From CAZOEL01 sp964578835 (GTDB lineage Bacteria > Desulfobacterota > Syntrophobacteria > Syntrophobacterales > Syntrophobacteraceae): 64,000 nt of DNA. Below the pieces are notes generated by a model. It made no database searches, was not told the DNA's origin, and saw nothing but the letters and a program-made list of their open reading frames with translations. The stretch lies in NCBI GenBank assembly GCA_964578835.1, contig CAZOEL010000028.1, positions 6,724 through 70,723 on the forward strand, read 5' to 3'. This document shows positions 13,170-21,256 of this stretch, piece after piece. A program made the position numbers and the translations under genes. Numbering within the stretch: the stretch's first letter is position 1; each line of letters starts with the position of its first letter.

Positions 13170-15113
13170 CTATTTTGAGACAGCAGCCAGTCGATTCTTG
13201 ATGAGATCGTCGACCACGGCGGGCTCGGCGAGAGTCGTGGTATCGCCGAGGCTGTCGACTTCATTGGCGGCCACTTTCCGAAGAATGCGGCGCATGATTT
13301 TGCCGGAGCGCGTTTTGGGAAGACCCGGAGCCCACTGGATAAAATCTGGAGTGGCGATAGGACCAATTTCCTTCCTTACCCATACAGCCAGCTCTTTTCG
13401 CAGGTCTTCGGAGGGCTCTCTATCTGCGTTGAGGGTGACATAGGCGTAAATGCCCTGACCTTTGATTTCATGCGGATAACCGACAACCGCCGCTTCAGCG
13501 ACAGCCGGATGGGCGACGAGAGCGCTTTCGACTTCGGCGGTTCCCATACGGTGGCCGGAAACGTTGATGACGTCATCCACGCGGCCCGTGATCCAGTAGT
13601 AGCCGTCTGCATCGCGGCGCGCGCCGTCGCCAGTGAAATAGAGGCCTTTGTAGCTGGTGAAATAGGTCTGTTTGAACCTTTCATGATCCCCGTAAACGGT
13701 GCGCAGCATGCCCGGCCAAGCGTCTTTGATGACAAGATATCCTTCGGCCGCGCCTTCCAGGAATTTGCCCTCCTGATCGATGATGGCCGGCTGGAGGCCG
13801 AAGAAAGGACGCGTGGCTGAGCCGGGTTTGAGATCGGTCGCTCCGGGAAGAGGCGTAATGAGAATACCGCCGGTTTCCGTCTGCCACCAAGTATCGACGA
13901 TGGGGCATTTCTTTTCGCCGACGACATTATAATACCAAAGCCATGCTTCAGGGTTGATCGGCTCGCCCACTGTGCCGAGAAGCTTCAACGACTTGCGCGA
14001 CGCCTTCTTTACCGGCGCGTCGCCCTGCCGCATGAGGGAACGGATGGCGGTGGGGGCGGTGTAGAAGATGTTGACATTATGTTTGTCCACAACATCCCAG
14101 AACCGGGACCAGTCGGGATGGTTGGGGATGCCTTCGAACATGATCGAGGTGGCGCCGTTGGCCAACGGACCATACACGATATAACTGTGGCCGGTTACCC
14201 AGCCGATGTCGGCCGTACACCAGTATATGTCGCCGTCATGATAATCGAAAACATACTGATGCGTTAAAGCCGTGTAGACAAGATAGCCGCCGGTGGTGTG
14301 GAGCACGCCCTTGGGCTTTCCTGTCGAGCCTGACGTGTAAAGGATGAATAGAGGATCTTCGGAATCCATCTCTTCAGGCGGGCACTCGGTGGAGGCGTTC
14401 TTCATGAGCTCCGCCCAGTCGAGATCGCGGCCGGGGGTCCAGGGAACATCCCCTCCCGTATGCTTCACAACGATGACTCTCTGAACGTCGGGGCATTTCT
14501 TGACAGCCTCATCCGTATTGACCTTGAGAGGAACTTTCTTGCCGCCTCTGAGGCCTTCGTCCGCGGTGATGACGATATTGCCGCGGCAATCCTGAATGCG
14601 GCCGGCAAGAGATTCTGGTGAGAAGCCTGCAAAAACGATCGAATGGATGACTCCGAGACGGCTGCAGGCGAGCATTGCAATGGCGAGCTCGGGAATCATG
14701 GGAAGATAGATCGTCGCTCGATCGCCTTTACGCAACCCCTGAGCTTTGAGAACGTTGGCGAAGCGGCATACTTCCTCGTGGAGCTGCCGGTAGGTGTACG
14801 ACTTGCTCACGGAAGGATCGTCACCTTCCCAGATGATCGCAACCTGATCGCCGCGCGTCTGGAGATGCCTGTCCAGACAGTTGTAGCTGACATTGAGCTT
14901 GCCGTTCACAAACCATTTAATGGTCACATCGTCTTCAAAGGTAGTGTCTTTGACCTTGGTCCACGGTTCGAACCATGTGATGCGCTTTGCTTGTTCACCC
15001 CAAAAACCCTCCGGATCTTTAACCGATTGCTCATACATCTTGAGATACTTTTCATTGTCACAGTAGGCTGATTTCTTCCACGACTCCGGAACAGGGAACA
15101 ACTCGTTAGCCAT
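13170..15113 (-). CDS. acs: acetyl-CoA synthetase (AMP-forming)
   Basis: Acs activates acetate to acetyl-CoA through acetyl-AMP. The 647-residue length is typical. It has the P-loop [11 protein letters not shown], the WWQTETGG motif, the TGDGARRD hinge region, and the C-terminal [10 protein letters not shown] with Lys605, the residue whose acetylation commonly switches the enzyme off. AGGAGG sits five bases before the ATG. A GNAT domain, the type of enzyme that can acetylate Acs, occurs in the neighbouring fusion protein at 15658-17529, but a regulatory link is only inference. The gene has its own terminator. Confidence 0.97.
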   Translation of the reverse strand: MANELFPVPESWKKSAYCDNEKYLKMYEQSVKDPEGFWGEQAKRITWFEPWTKVKDTTFEDDVTIKWFVNGKLNVSYNCLDRHLQTRGDQVAIIWEGDDPSVSKSYTYRQLHEEVCRFANVLKAQGLRKGDRATIYLPMIPELAIAMLACSRLGVIHSIVFAGFSPESLAGRIQDCRGNIVITADEGLRGGKKVPLKVNTDEAVKKCPDVQRVIVVKHTGGDVPWTPGRDLDWAELMKNASTECPPEEMDSEDPLFILYTSGSTGKPKGVLHTTGGYLVYTALTHQYVFDYHDGDIYWCTADIGWVTGHSYIVYGPLANGATSIMFEGIPNHPDWSRFWDVVDKHNVNIFYTAPTAIRSLMRQGDAPVKKASRKSLKLLGTVGEPINPEAWLWYYNVVGEKKCPIVDTWWQTETGGILITPLPGATDLKPGSATRPFFGLQPAIIDQEGKFLEGAAEGYLVIKDAWPGMLRTVYGDHERFKQTYFTSYKGLYFTGDGARRDADGYYWITGRVDDVINVSGHRMGTAEVESALVAHPAVAEAAVVGYPHEIKGQGIYAYVTLNADREPSEDLRKELAVWVRKEIGPIATPDFIQWAPGLPKTRSGKIMRRILRKVAANEVDSLGDTTTLAEPAVVDDLIKNRLAAVSK

Positions 15114-15540
15114 TGATGCCTCCTAAGGAAAGTTGTTTGTTCTTAGGCCGATGACACGGCCGCTAAAAGTTGGGAAAAAAGCTAGAAAATGAGGAAAATA
15201 AAGAGAGTAGTACTGTGAAAAGAAAAAGGAATCTGAGTATTCGCAAGAAATGCGAGCAAAATTTAATGAGAACGTGGCAGAGCAGGAAATACAACCCGAA
15301 ATGAATAGCTTTTACCTTGAATCTACGATTCCAAAAATAGCAGCAAACTTATCAGGTGTCAATAGGAATAAAGCATCAATTTGCGCCGGTTGTCAGGAAC
15401 TATGGAAAAAATCGGAATATGGCGCTTCCCGGAAGCGCAGGGCGGGCCTCGGCCTTTTGGCCGCGGCTCATCGGAAATGGCAAACCCGCTACAGGTTTGC
15501 CACCCCGGAGGCCGTCTTTGCTCTTATTGTCCTTTTCTCA
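15114..15540. other. acs upstream region
   Basis: About 430 bases without a credible gene; a plus-strand frame at 15250-15555 lacks a ribosome site and protein character. It must contain the acs promoter. A small hairpin, GGCAAACC with GGTTTGCC, lies at about 15478-15502. GC-rich palindromic pieces occur from 15420 on. Confidence 0.5.
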
Positions 15541-15657
15541 GAGCCTGTTCAATAATTCGCTCTAACTCCGCTCGTGCTGAGGTATCGAAGCACGAGGGCT
15601 CACCCTTCGATACCTCAGGGCGACCGGGAAAGAAAGACTCTATTGTTGAACGGGCTC
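15541..15657. repeat. short palindromic element with CGTGCTGAGGTATCGAAGCA core
   Basis: The outer arms GAGCCTGTTCAATAAT (15541-15556) and its imperfect complement at 15642-15657 agree at 14 of 16 bases. The core contains CGTGCTGAGGTATCGAAGCA and CCCTTCGATACCTCAGGGCGA. The same core, with different outer arms, occurs at 54970-55110. The element abuts the stop codon of the CoA-transferase gene at 15658. Confidence 0.6.
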
Positions 15658-17529
15658 TCAAGCAGGTTCTTCAAACCTGAGGGTCAGATCCACCATGTCA
15701 TCCTCATAGGTCGCCTGAACTTTGTAAGGAAGGCTGTTGAAGAGACGAATCATGGGCCTGTTATGAATGGACGTGTACGCCACAAGGCCTCCGATCCCGT
15801 TCGTTTGGGCAATGTCGGCAAGCTTTTTCAACACGATCCTGGCGAGCCCCTTTTTTTGCCAGTCTTTTGCAACAGAAAAAGCCACCTCAGCAAGATTCTT
15901 GCGCTCATCCAAGACATAACCGCCCACGGCGATAATCCTGCCAAACCCGAATTCGCCCGTAACCGCCACGACCGTCATTTCCTTCACATAATCGATCTGA
16001 TACATTCCCGCCACGTCGTCGCGGATAAAAGTGGTCTTTTTGTGAAAGAACCTCGATATGATATCGATCTTGTCAAGATTATAAAAATGCTCCTGCAGCC
16101 TCCGCTCATCCACCGGCTTCGCGGGCCGGATGGTCACTTCCCGCCCGTCCACCTTGATGATCTCCTCGTGCTGCAGAGGATAGACCGCATGAATGGTTTC
16201 CTTCAGGCTGCGGTCCGTATCGATGAGCCCGAGCTTTTTAGCGTTGAAGAAGAGCTCGTCCCTGAAATCCGGATGAGCGATGCTGATCATCGCCATCGCC
16301 CTCTCTTGAAGGCTTTTTCCGAACAGGTTCACTATCCCGAATTCACTCGCCACGTAATAGGTGTCGCTTCTCGGCACAACCACCGGCACGTTCTCCAATA
16401 GCGGGACAATTCGGCTGATCTTTCCGTCGCGCGTGGTGGAGGGGATCATCAGGATGGATTTGCCCATTGTGGACTGAGAGGCTCCTCTAACGAAATCGAG
16501 CATCCCGGTCACGCCCGAAAAATGATTGTGGGCGAGAGCGTCCACGGCCACCTGACCGGTTAGATCCATGATGGTGGCGACGTTGAGAGAAACCATCTTG
16601 TTATGGCTTGCAATAACGGAGGGGTTATTCACATAATCCGAAGGATGGAATTCGATGCTGGGGTTGTCGTGCAGGAATTCATAAAGGTTTACTGTGCCAA
16701 TAGCGCTGCTGGCGACCAATTTTCCTTCATTCACGCCTTTCTTTCTATTGTTGATGACTCCCTTCGCGACCAGCGCCATGAGGCCGTCGGTCAAAAACTG
16801 CGTGTGCACGCCGATGTCGTTTTTTTCCGACATTGCGAGCAAAGTCGCTTGAGGACTCGCGCCCAGTCCCAATTGCAGTGTCGACCCATCTTCGATCAGT
16901 TTTGCCGAATGATGAGCGATGAGCTTCGCCGAATCGAGTTCCACCAGGCCTTCTGCGGTCAAAAGCTCCTCTTCGTGCTCTACGATGATATCGACATCGT
17001 TTACATGTATGAAGCTGCGGCCGAGCACGCGCGGCATTCTGGGATTCACTTGCGCTATGACCATATCGGCCGAAAGAGCGGCTGCAAGAGTCACATCGAC
17101 CGATATTCCGAGACTCATCCAGCCAAAGTCGTCAGGCTGCGAAACCTGAATGAGGGCGACATGGATGGGAATCTGCCTTGTCTTAAAGAGATATGGAACG
17201 GCGGATAGATTGATGGGAGTAAAAAAACGGCAGTTTTCTGCAAGGCGTTTGCCTATGCCCGAACCGGAATAGAAGGAACGGACATTGAAGCAATGAGCGG
17301 CGGGCTCATTTGTCGTGATCGTGAGTGGGGCGGTTTCAATGCTCAGAAGGCGAACGATCTCGAGGTCGGTGAAATTACACGATTGCGATGCGAGCTCTCG
17401 AATGAGGTGTTGCGGCTCTCCGCAAGAAGCGCCGATATAGATCCTTTGACCGGGCTGCAGGAGCCCGATAGCCTCTTTGGCTGTGCGGCGCTTTGAAAGA
17501 TAGTCGTCGGGCCAGTAACTAGTCAACAT
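15658..17529 (-). CDS. acetyl-CoA hydrolase/CoA-transferase fused to GNAT acetyltransferase
   Basis: Residues 1 to about 440 match class I CoA-transferase / acetyl-CoA hydrolase proteins of the 4-hydroxybutyrate CoA-transferase type (GQRIYIGASCGEPQHL; LQLGLGASPQATLLAM; FGIVNLFGKSLQERA). From about residue 470 to 620 the sequence is a GNAT fold (VAFSVAKDWQKKGLARIVLK, the acetyl-CoA loop). The fusion occurs in other anaerobes. AAGGAG lies upstream of the ATG at 17529. At the position where related enzymes carry the catalytic Glu (HTE), this reads GVHTQFLTDG, Gln244; that placement is by eye. It may move CoA between short-chain acids, or regulate acetate metabolism together with acs. Confidence 0.88.
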   Translation of the reverse strand: MLTSYWPDDYLSKRRTAKEAIGLLQPGQRIYIGASCGEPQHLIRELASQSCNFTDLEIVRLLSIETAPLTITTNEPAAHCFNVRSFYSGSGIGKRLAENCRFFTPINLSAVPYLFKTRQIPIHVALIQVSQPDDFGWMSLGISVDVTLAAALSADMVIAQVNPRMPRVLGRSFIHVNDVDIIVEHEEELLTAEGLVELDSAKLIAHHSAKLIEDGSTLQLGLGASPQATLLAMSEKNDIGVHTQFLTDGLMALVAKGVINNRKKGVNEGKLVASSAIGTVNLYEFLHDNPSIEFHPSDYVNNPSVIASHNKMVSLNVATIMDLTGQVAVDALAHNHFSGVTGMLDFVRGASQSTMGKSILMIPSTTRDGKISRIVPLLENVPVVVPRSDTYYVASEFGIVNLFGKSLQERAMAMISIAHPDFRDELFFNAKKLGLIDTDRSLKETIHAVYPLQHEEIIKVDGREVTIRPAKPVDERRLQEHFYNLDKIDIISRFFHKKTTFIRDDVAGMYQIDYVKEMTVVAVTGEFGFGRIIAVGGYVLDERKNLAEVAFSVAKDWQKKGLARIVLKKLADIAQTNGIGGLVAYTSIHNRPMIRLFNSLPYKVQATYEDDMVDLTLRFEEPA

Positions 17530-17547
17530 GGAAGCAGTCTCCTTAGG

Positions 17548-17868
17548 TCAGCATGTGCAGGGGGTTGTCTCAACAGGGTCGAAAAAAAGCGTTGAAGCCG
17601 GCAACCTCAACAAGTATATTCTAACAAATACTTCGTTATTAATACTACAGAATATTTGATTAAAAAGTTCGAATTGCGAACGGCTGTCGCGCAAGATGGA
17701 TCTTATCCATTCAAAAACGGCTGCAGAAAGAACTGTTTCATAATGCGCCGGGTGTCTCTCGAGACACTCTTGTATCAAGATCTCCCTTGAGACATATCCG
17801 GTCAATAACTCCAAGGAGCTTTCGAGGAAATATGCTCGGGTGAGCCTGTTTTCTTCATTGTGTCTCAT
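17548..17868 (-). CDS. possible small protein upstream of CoA-transferase gene, unrecognised
   Basis: A 106-codon frame lies 18 bases upstream of the CoA-transferase start on the same strand, the spacing expected in an operon. The first 85 residues look helical and protein-like (LTRAYFLESSLELLTGYVSR; HYETVLSAAVFEWIRSIL), while the tail does not. There is no good ribosome site before the ATG. I recognise no family, and it may be a leader region. Confidence 0.3.
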   Translation of the reverse strand: MRHNEENRLTRAYFLESSLELLTGYVSREILIQECLERHPAHYETVLSAAVFEWIRSILRDSRSQFELFNQIFCSINNEVFVRIYLLRLPASTLFFDPVETTPCTC

Positions 17869-17925
17869 TTGTGTCTCAAATCCAAATCCTGTCCAGCCTC
17901 TTGCCTCGCCGGTCGATGATCGTTA

Positions 17926-17940
17926 GAATCGCTATGATTC
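17926..17940. promoter_or_regulatory. GAATC-N5-GATTC dyad upstream of redox cassette
   Basis: A perfect five-base dyad lies about 160 bases upstream of the glutaredoxin gene, in a stretch of about 230 bases without a gene. It could be an operator for the cassette. A short dyad like this can also occur by chance. Confidence 0.2.
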
Positions 17941-18098
17941 AATGAAAGGCAACGGCCGCCCTGCATGGCATAAACCTTGTAAAAGATGAATGCGCTGGCA
18001 AAGTCCAGGCTCTTGCGCCGATGGGCGGGAAAGTGCTTGGAAGTAGAATAAAAGCAGTCCGGCTGAAACGTTGGCATCTCGGATGGGAGGCAAGTCGA

Positions 18099-18353
18099 AT
18101 GGATTCGTGTAATGTGAAGATTTATGCGCTGAGCACCTGTATTCATTGCAAGAATACAAAGGAATTTTTGTCCGGGTGCGGAATCAAATTCAGTTTTGTT
18201 GATGTAGACAAGCTTGGTCTTGAGGAAAGAAAAGAGATTCTGGAGGAGATCAAAAATTTCAATCCCAGCTGTTCCTTTCCTACAATCATAATAGGCGATA
18301 AGGTGATAGTCGGCTACAGGGAGGATGAAATCAAAAAGGCGTTGAACCTGTGA
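18099..18353 (+). CDS. glutaredoxin-like thiol oxidoreductase
   Basis: The 84-residue protein has the thioredoxin fold of small glutaredoxins, with the redox motif STCIHCKN (CxxC) near the N-terminus and the cis-proline segment FPTIIIGDKVIVGYRE. It should reduce disulfides in the cytoplasm, drawing electrons from the thioredoxin reductase two genes downstream. The ATG at 18099 has GGGAGG eight bases upstream; earlier in-frame starts add residues with no family similarity. It is the first gene of a plus-strand set ending at 21108. Confidence 0.85.
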   Translation: MDSCNVKIYALSTCIHCKNTKEFLSGCGIKFSFVDVDKLGLEERKEILEEIKNFNPSCSFPTIIIGDKVIVGYREDEIKKALNL

Positions 18354-18408
18354 TCCTTTCTTTGGAGAAAGCCTCGGAACGTCAACTTGCTCGAAAAGGA
18401 GAGTAGAA

Positions 18409-18600
18409 ATGGCCGTCTGGAAATGCAACAATTGCGGACGCACGATCGATTTGCAGTCTCCACCGGAGATTTGCCCCTCCTGCAACCAGAAGTGCGATTT
18501 TGTGGATGTCTCGTGCTACATTCCGGATTGCGGTGGGCCGGGCTCCGGCAACATCAATCAGCAAGTCTATCAAGAGAGTTATAAGGATGGAAAGAAATAG
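18409..18600 (+). CDS. small zinc-ribbon / rubredoxin-like protein
   Basis: The 63-residue protein has two CxxC knuckles, WKCNNCGR and ICPSCNQ, as in rubredoxin domains of the rubrerythrin type, and a conserved-looking DVSCYIPDCGGPGSGNIN tail with two further cysteines. It could bind one Fe or Zn. AAAAGGAG precedes the ATG. Small proteins like this are found beside redox genes in deltaproteobacteria. The exact partner is unknown. Confidence 0.75.
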   Translation: MAVWKCNNCGRTIDLQSPPEICPSCNQKCDFVDVSCYIPDCGGPGSGNINQQVYQESYKDGKK

Positions 18601-18674
18601 ACTCGGAAGCGGATCGCCCGGCGAGCCCGCCGGGCCATTGGGCATCCGAAGGATACAAGGGGGGGTAAAGCTTC

Positions 18675-19634
18675 GTGTCGGTCCATAGTCCAGTTGATGT
18701 AATCATTGTGGGAGGAGGCCCCGGGGGGCTTACTGCCGGGCTTTATTGCATGAGAGCTGCTCTCGAGTCGTTGCTCTTCGAAAAGGGAACCCCTGGAGGG
18801 CAGGTAGCGATATCAAAAGACGTGGAGAATTATCCGGGCCTTGAGAGCGTCACGGGCTTCGATCTTTCGGAAAAGCTCCTTCATCACGCTCAGTCCTATG
18901 GGCTGGAGGTGGTGCGGGAAGAAGTCGAAAGGATAAAACCGGGCGATGGGGGCGTCCATTCGGTGGAGCTGGCCAATGGCGGGGATGTTCAAGCCCATGC
19001 CTTGATTTTGGCTATGGGTGGAACCGCAAAAAAGCTCGGCGTTCCCGGAGAAGAAGAGTACCTGGGGAAAGGCGTTTCGTATTGTGCGACCTGCGACGGA
19101 TTCTTTTTCCGCGAAAAAGTCGTCGTGGTTGTGGGCGGAGGGGATACAGCAATTGAAGAAGCGTTGTATCTTTCGAAGATTGCTTCTAAAGTATATGTGG
19201 CTCATAGGCGAAGCTCATTCAAGGCAAGCAAGATTCTCCAGGCGCGCCTTATGGCTGACCCGAAAATCGAGGTGATCTGGAACGCCGTTGTCACGGACAT
19301 CAAGGGAGACGGCCGCGAGGTGCGGACAATATCGCTCGAGGATGTCGAGAGCGGTGGGAAACGGGAGCTGTCAACCGAAGGCGTTTTTATCTTCATCGGT
19401 TATTCTCCCAATAATCAACTGGTTCCCTCCGGCGTTCTGATGAATGATAACGGGTGTATCATTACTGACGAGAAATGCGAGACTTCTATCCCGGGCATAT
19501 TCGCTATTGGGGACATAAGACAGAAGTACGCCAACCAAATTGCCATTGCCGTCGCCGACGGGTGCACGGCTGCGTTGGCCGCGGCGCGATATGTCGAAGC
19601 CGCCAAATTCGGCGACATGTCCTTAAGAGCATGA
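18675..19634 (+). CDS. trxB: thioredoxin-disulfide reductase
   Basis: This FAD/NADPH enzyme reduces thioredoxin or glutaredoxin-like partners. The 319-residue protein has the FAD motif IIVGGGPGGLTAGLY, the active site YCATCDGFF (Cys137 and Cys140), and the second nucleotide motif VVVGGGDTAIEEALYLS. The NADPH-specificity motif reads HRRSSFKA, with Lys where Arg is usual. The start is a GTG at 18675 preceded by a G-rich ribosome site. It lies 74 bases after the zinc-ribbon gene and 43 bases before the rubredoxin gene. Confidence 0.93.
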   Translation: MSVHSPVDVIIVGGGPGGLTAGLYCMRAALESLLFEKGTPGGQVAISKDVENYPGLESVTGFDLSEKLLHHAQSYGLEVVREEVERIKPGDGGVHSVELANGGDVQAHALILAMGGTAKKLGVPGEEEYLGKGVSYCATCDGFFFREKVVVVVGGGDTAIEEALYLSKIASKVYVAHRRSSFKASKILQARLMADPKIEVIWNAVVTDIKGDGREVRTISLEDVESGGKRELSTEGVFIFIGYSPNNQLVPSGVLMNDNGCIITDEKCETSIPGIFAIGDIRQKYANQIAIAVADGCTAALAAARYVEAAKFGDMSLRA

Positions 19635-19677
19635 AACTACAATAGATCGAAGCTGCTGCAACCAGGAGGAGAAATAA

Positions 19678-19887
19678 ATGGCGAAGCCTGAAGAGATCTA
19701 TCAATGTCAGATGGTGAACTGTGGGTGCTTCTATGATCCGGACAGAGGAGACCGCAAGGGGAAAGTCCCTAAAGGCGTTTGCTTCGCGGATCTCCCGGAT
19801 GACTGGAAGTGCCCCGTCTGTGGAGCGGGCAAGAAAATGTTCCGGCCTCTTGCCGGTCCCGGGTCGGTGGTGGAAGAGGGTAAATGA
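19678..19887 (+). CDS. rubredoxin with CX4C first knuckle (type II)
   Basis: Rubredoxins carry one electron on a Cys4 iron site. The 69-residue protein has an expanded first knuckle, YQCQMVNCGC (CX4C in place of CX2C), and a normal second knuckle, WKCPVCGAGK. The extended first knuckle is the mark of the type II rubredoxins described in Desulfovibrio. It also carries extra residues, DRGDRKGKVPKGVCF, in the connecting loop. AGGAGGAG sits upstream of the ATG. It lies between trxB and the flavodoxin gene. Confidence 0.9.
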   Translation: MAKPEEIYQCQMVNCGCFYDPDRGDRKGKVPKGVCFADLPDDWKCPVCGAGKKMFRPLAGPGSVVEEGK

Positions 19888-19932
19888 GGCGCCGATTTTA
19901 ACATCGCGTTGTCTAATTGAAGGAGAAACGGC

Positions 19933-20376
19933 ATGGCAAAAGCATTGATCGTGTATGCAACCAGAACGAATCAAACCAAGAAGATCGCTGACCTCATTGC
20001 TGAGGGCATGCGGTTCAAGGGAATGGAAGTCGATATTTTGAATGTGAACGAATTCAATGACAAACAGGTCGACCCACAAAGCTATGACGCGCTCCTGCTT
20101 GGATCGGCGACTTATCACGGCGATATGCTGCAGTCGATGAAAACCCTTCTGTTCGCGTTGGAAAAGCCGAATCTGGAGGGCAAAGTAGGAGGCTCCTTCG
20201 GCGCTTTCGGTTGGAGTGGGGAGGCTCCGGACAGGATTTTCGATACGATGAGGCATATCTACAAGATGGAAATGGTTCCGGCCGGGCCGCTGAGACTCAA
20301 GTCCTCTTCCCTGGGGGGAGGAATCAAAATGGCCCAGGATTACGGCGGCTCGATTGCAAAGAAGCTGATGGGATGA
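19933..20376 (+). CDS. flavodoxin
   Basis: The 147-residue protein begins KALIVYATRTNQTKKIADLI, the phosphate-binding loop of flavodoxins, and has the FMN loops LLLGSATYHGDML and FGAFGWSGEAPDR. Length and motifs match small soluble flavodoxins that shuttle low-potential electrons. AAGGAG precedes the ATG. Its place between a rubredoxin and a siroheme reductase suggests it could feed the latter, which is inference. Confidence 0.92.
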   Translation: MAKALIVYATRTNQTKKIADLIAEGMRFKGMEVDILNVNEFNDKQVDPQSYDALLLGSATYHGDMLQSMKTLLFALEKPNLEGKVGGSFGAFGWSGEAPDRIFDTMRHIYKMEMVPAGPLRLKSSSLGGGIKMAQDYGGSIAKKLMG

Positions 20377-20436
20377 TCTCTGATTCCACTGCCGAACAAA
20401 ATTTGATCTGAGACGGGAGTTTCCGGAGGATATTTG

Positions 20437-21108
20437 ATGGCTGAGGATCGATTAGAGAAAGGCGCTATTCTACAAAGGGACAAGGAAAGCTACGCTATTG
20501 CCCCGCACATACCGGGAGGCATAATAACCGATTTCGACTTGTTGCGAAGAATTGCAGATGTGGCCGAAAAATACAACGTAAAGGCCATAAAGCTTACCTC
20601 CGCTCAGCGGTTTGCCATGGTCGGGCTTCGTGAGGAAGATCTGGATCAGGTTTGGAAAGATCTCGGGCTTTCGCCCGGAGCCGCCATTGGTCTTTGCGTG
20701 AGATCCATCAAGATTTGTCCCGGAACGGCATTCTGTCGCATCGCCATGCAGGACGCCGTGGGAATCGGATTGAAGCTGGATGAAAAGTATCATGGCTACA
20801 ATCTTCCATACAAATTCAAGATGGGCGTTTCGGGATGCCCGAACAATTGCTCGGAATCTTCCATCAAAGATGTCGGGCTGGTCGGAACGGCAAAGGGCTG
20901 GCGGTTGCTTGCCGGAGGATTCGTATCCGGCCTGAAGCCCCGGCTGGCCGATCTCATTGCCGCCGATCTCAATGATGAAGAAGCTCTGGCGCTTGTGGAT
21001 AAAATCGTAGAATGGCATCAGAAGGCGGGAAAAGCCAAACGCCTCGGTCGCGTCATCGATGAAGTGGGGTTGGAGCAATTCAAAGCGGACCTTGCCCTAA
21101 AGGCTTGA
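20437..21108 (+). CDS. small siroheme/[4Fe-4S] sulfite-nitrite reductase-like protein
   Basis: The 223-residue protein has a ferredoxin-like half (VKAIKLTSAQRFAMVGL) and the siroheme-[4Fe-4S] motif KICPGTAFC...GCPNNCSES, with cysteines 94, 100, 134 and 138 in the classic CX5C-Xn-CX3C pattern. Its size matches the small assimilatory-type sulfite reductase of Desulfovibrio, about half of a normal monomer. The ATG at 20437 has GGAGG seven bases upstream; a TTG one codon earlier is unlikely. It ends the redox cassette. Substrate could be sulfite, nitrite or another small oxyanion. Confidence 0.88.
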   Translation: MAEDRLEKGAILQRDKESYAIAPHIPGGIITDFDLLRRIADVAEKYNVKAIKLTSAQRFAMVGLREEDLDQVWKDLGLSPGAAIGLCVRSIKICPGTAFCRIAMQDAVGIGLKLDEKYHGYNLPYKFKMGVSGCPNNCSESSIKDVGLVGTAKGWRLLAGGFVSGLKPRLADLIAADLNDEEALALVDKIVEWHQKAGKAKRLGRVIDEVGLEQFKADLALKA

Positions 21109-21154
21109 GTGCGACCCAAAAGAAATAACGCCCCAAGGCGTGTCTTGCATGTGC

Positions 21155-21221
21155 AGGAGCCGGCTTCCAGCCGCGACGAAGCAGCCGCGAGTCGCCCATG
21201 TCGCAGCTGGAAGCCCTTCCT
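21155..21221. repeat. REP-like inverted repeat
   Basis: AGGAGCCGGCTTCCAGCCGCGA (arm 21155-21176) faces 21201-21221, whose complement begins AGGAAGGGCTTCCAGCTGCGA. The arms are similar but imperfect. It lies between two convergent genes, the siroheme reductase and the GGDEF protein, where a shared transcription end is expected. Confidence 0.5.
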
Positions 21222-21256
21222 ATAAGCGACGACTATTCTAACAAAAACCCAGTCGA

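Noticed and set aside
15250..15555. 101-codon plus-strand frame upstream of the CoA-transferase gene
   Set aside because: No ribosome site, no family, and it ends in a palindromic repeat.
17865..18485. 206-codon minus-strand frame opposite the glutaredoxin gene
   Set aside because: Antisense to a clear glutaredoxin gene with a good ribosome site.
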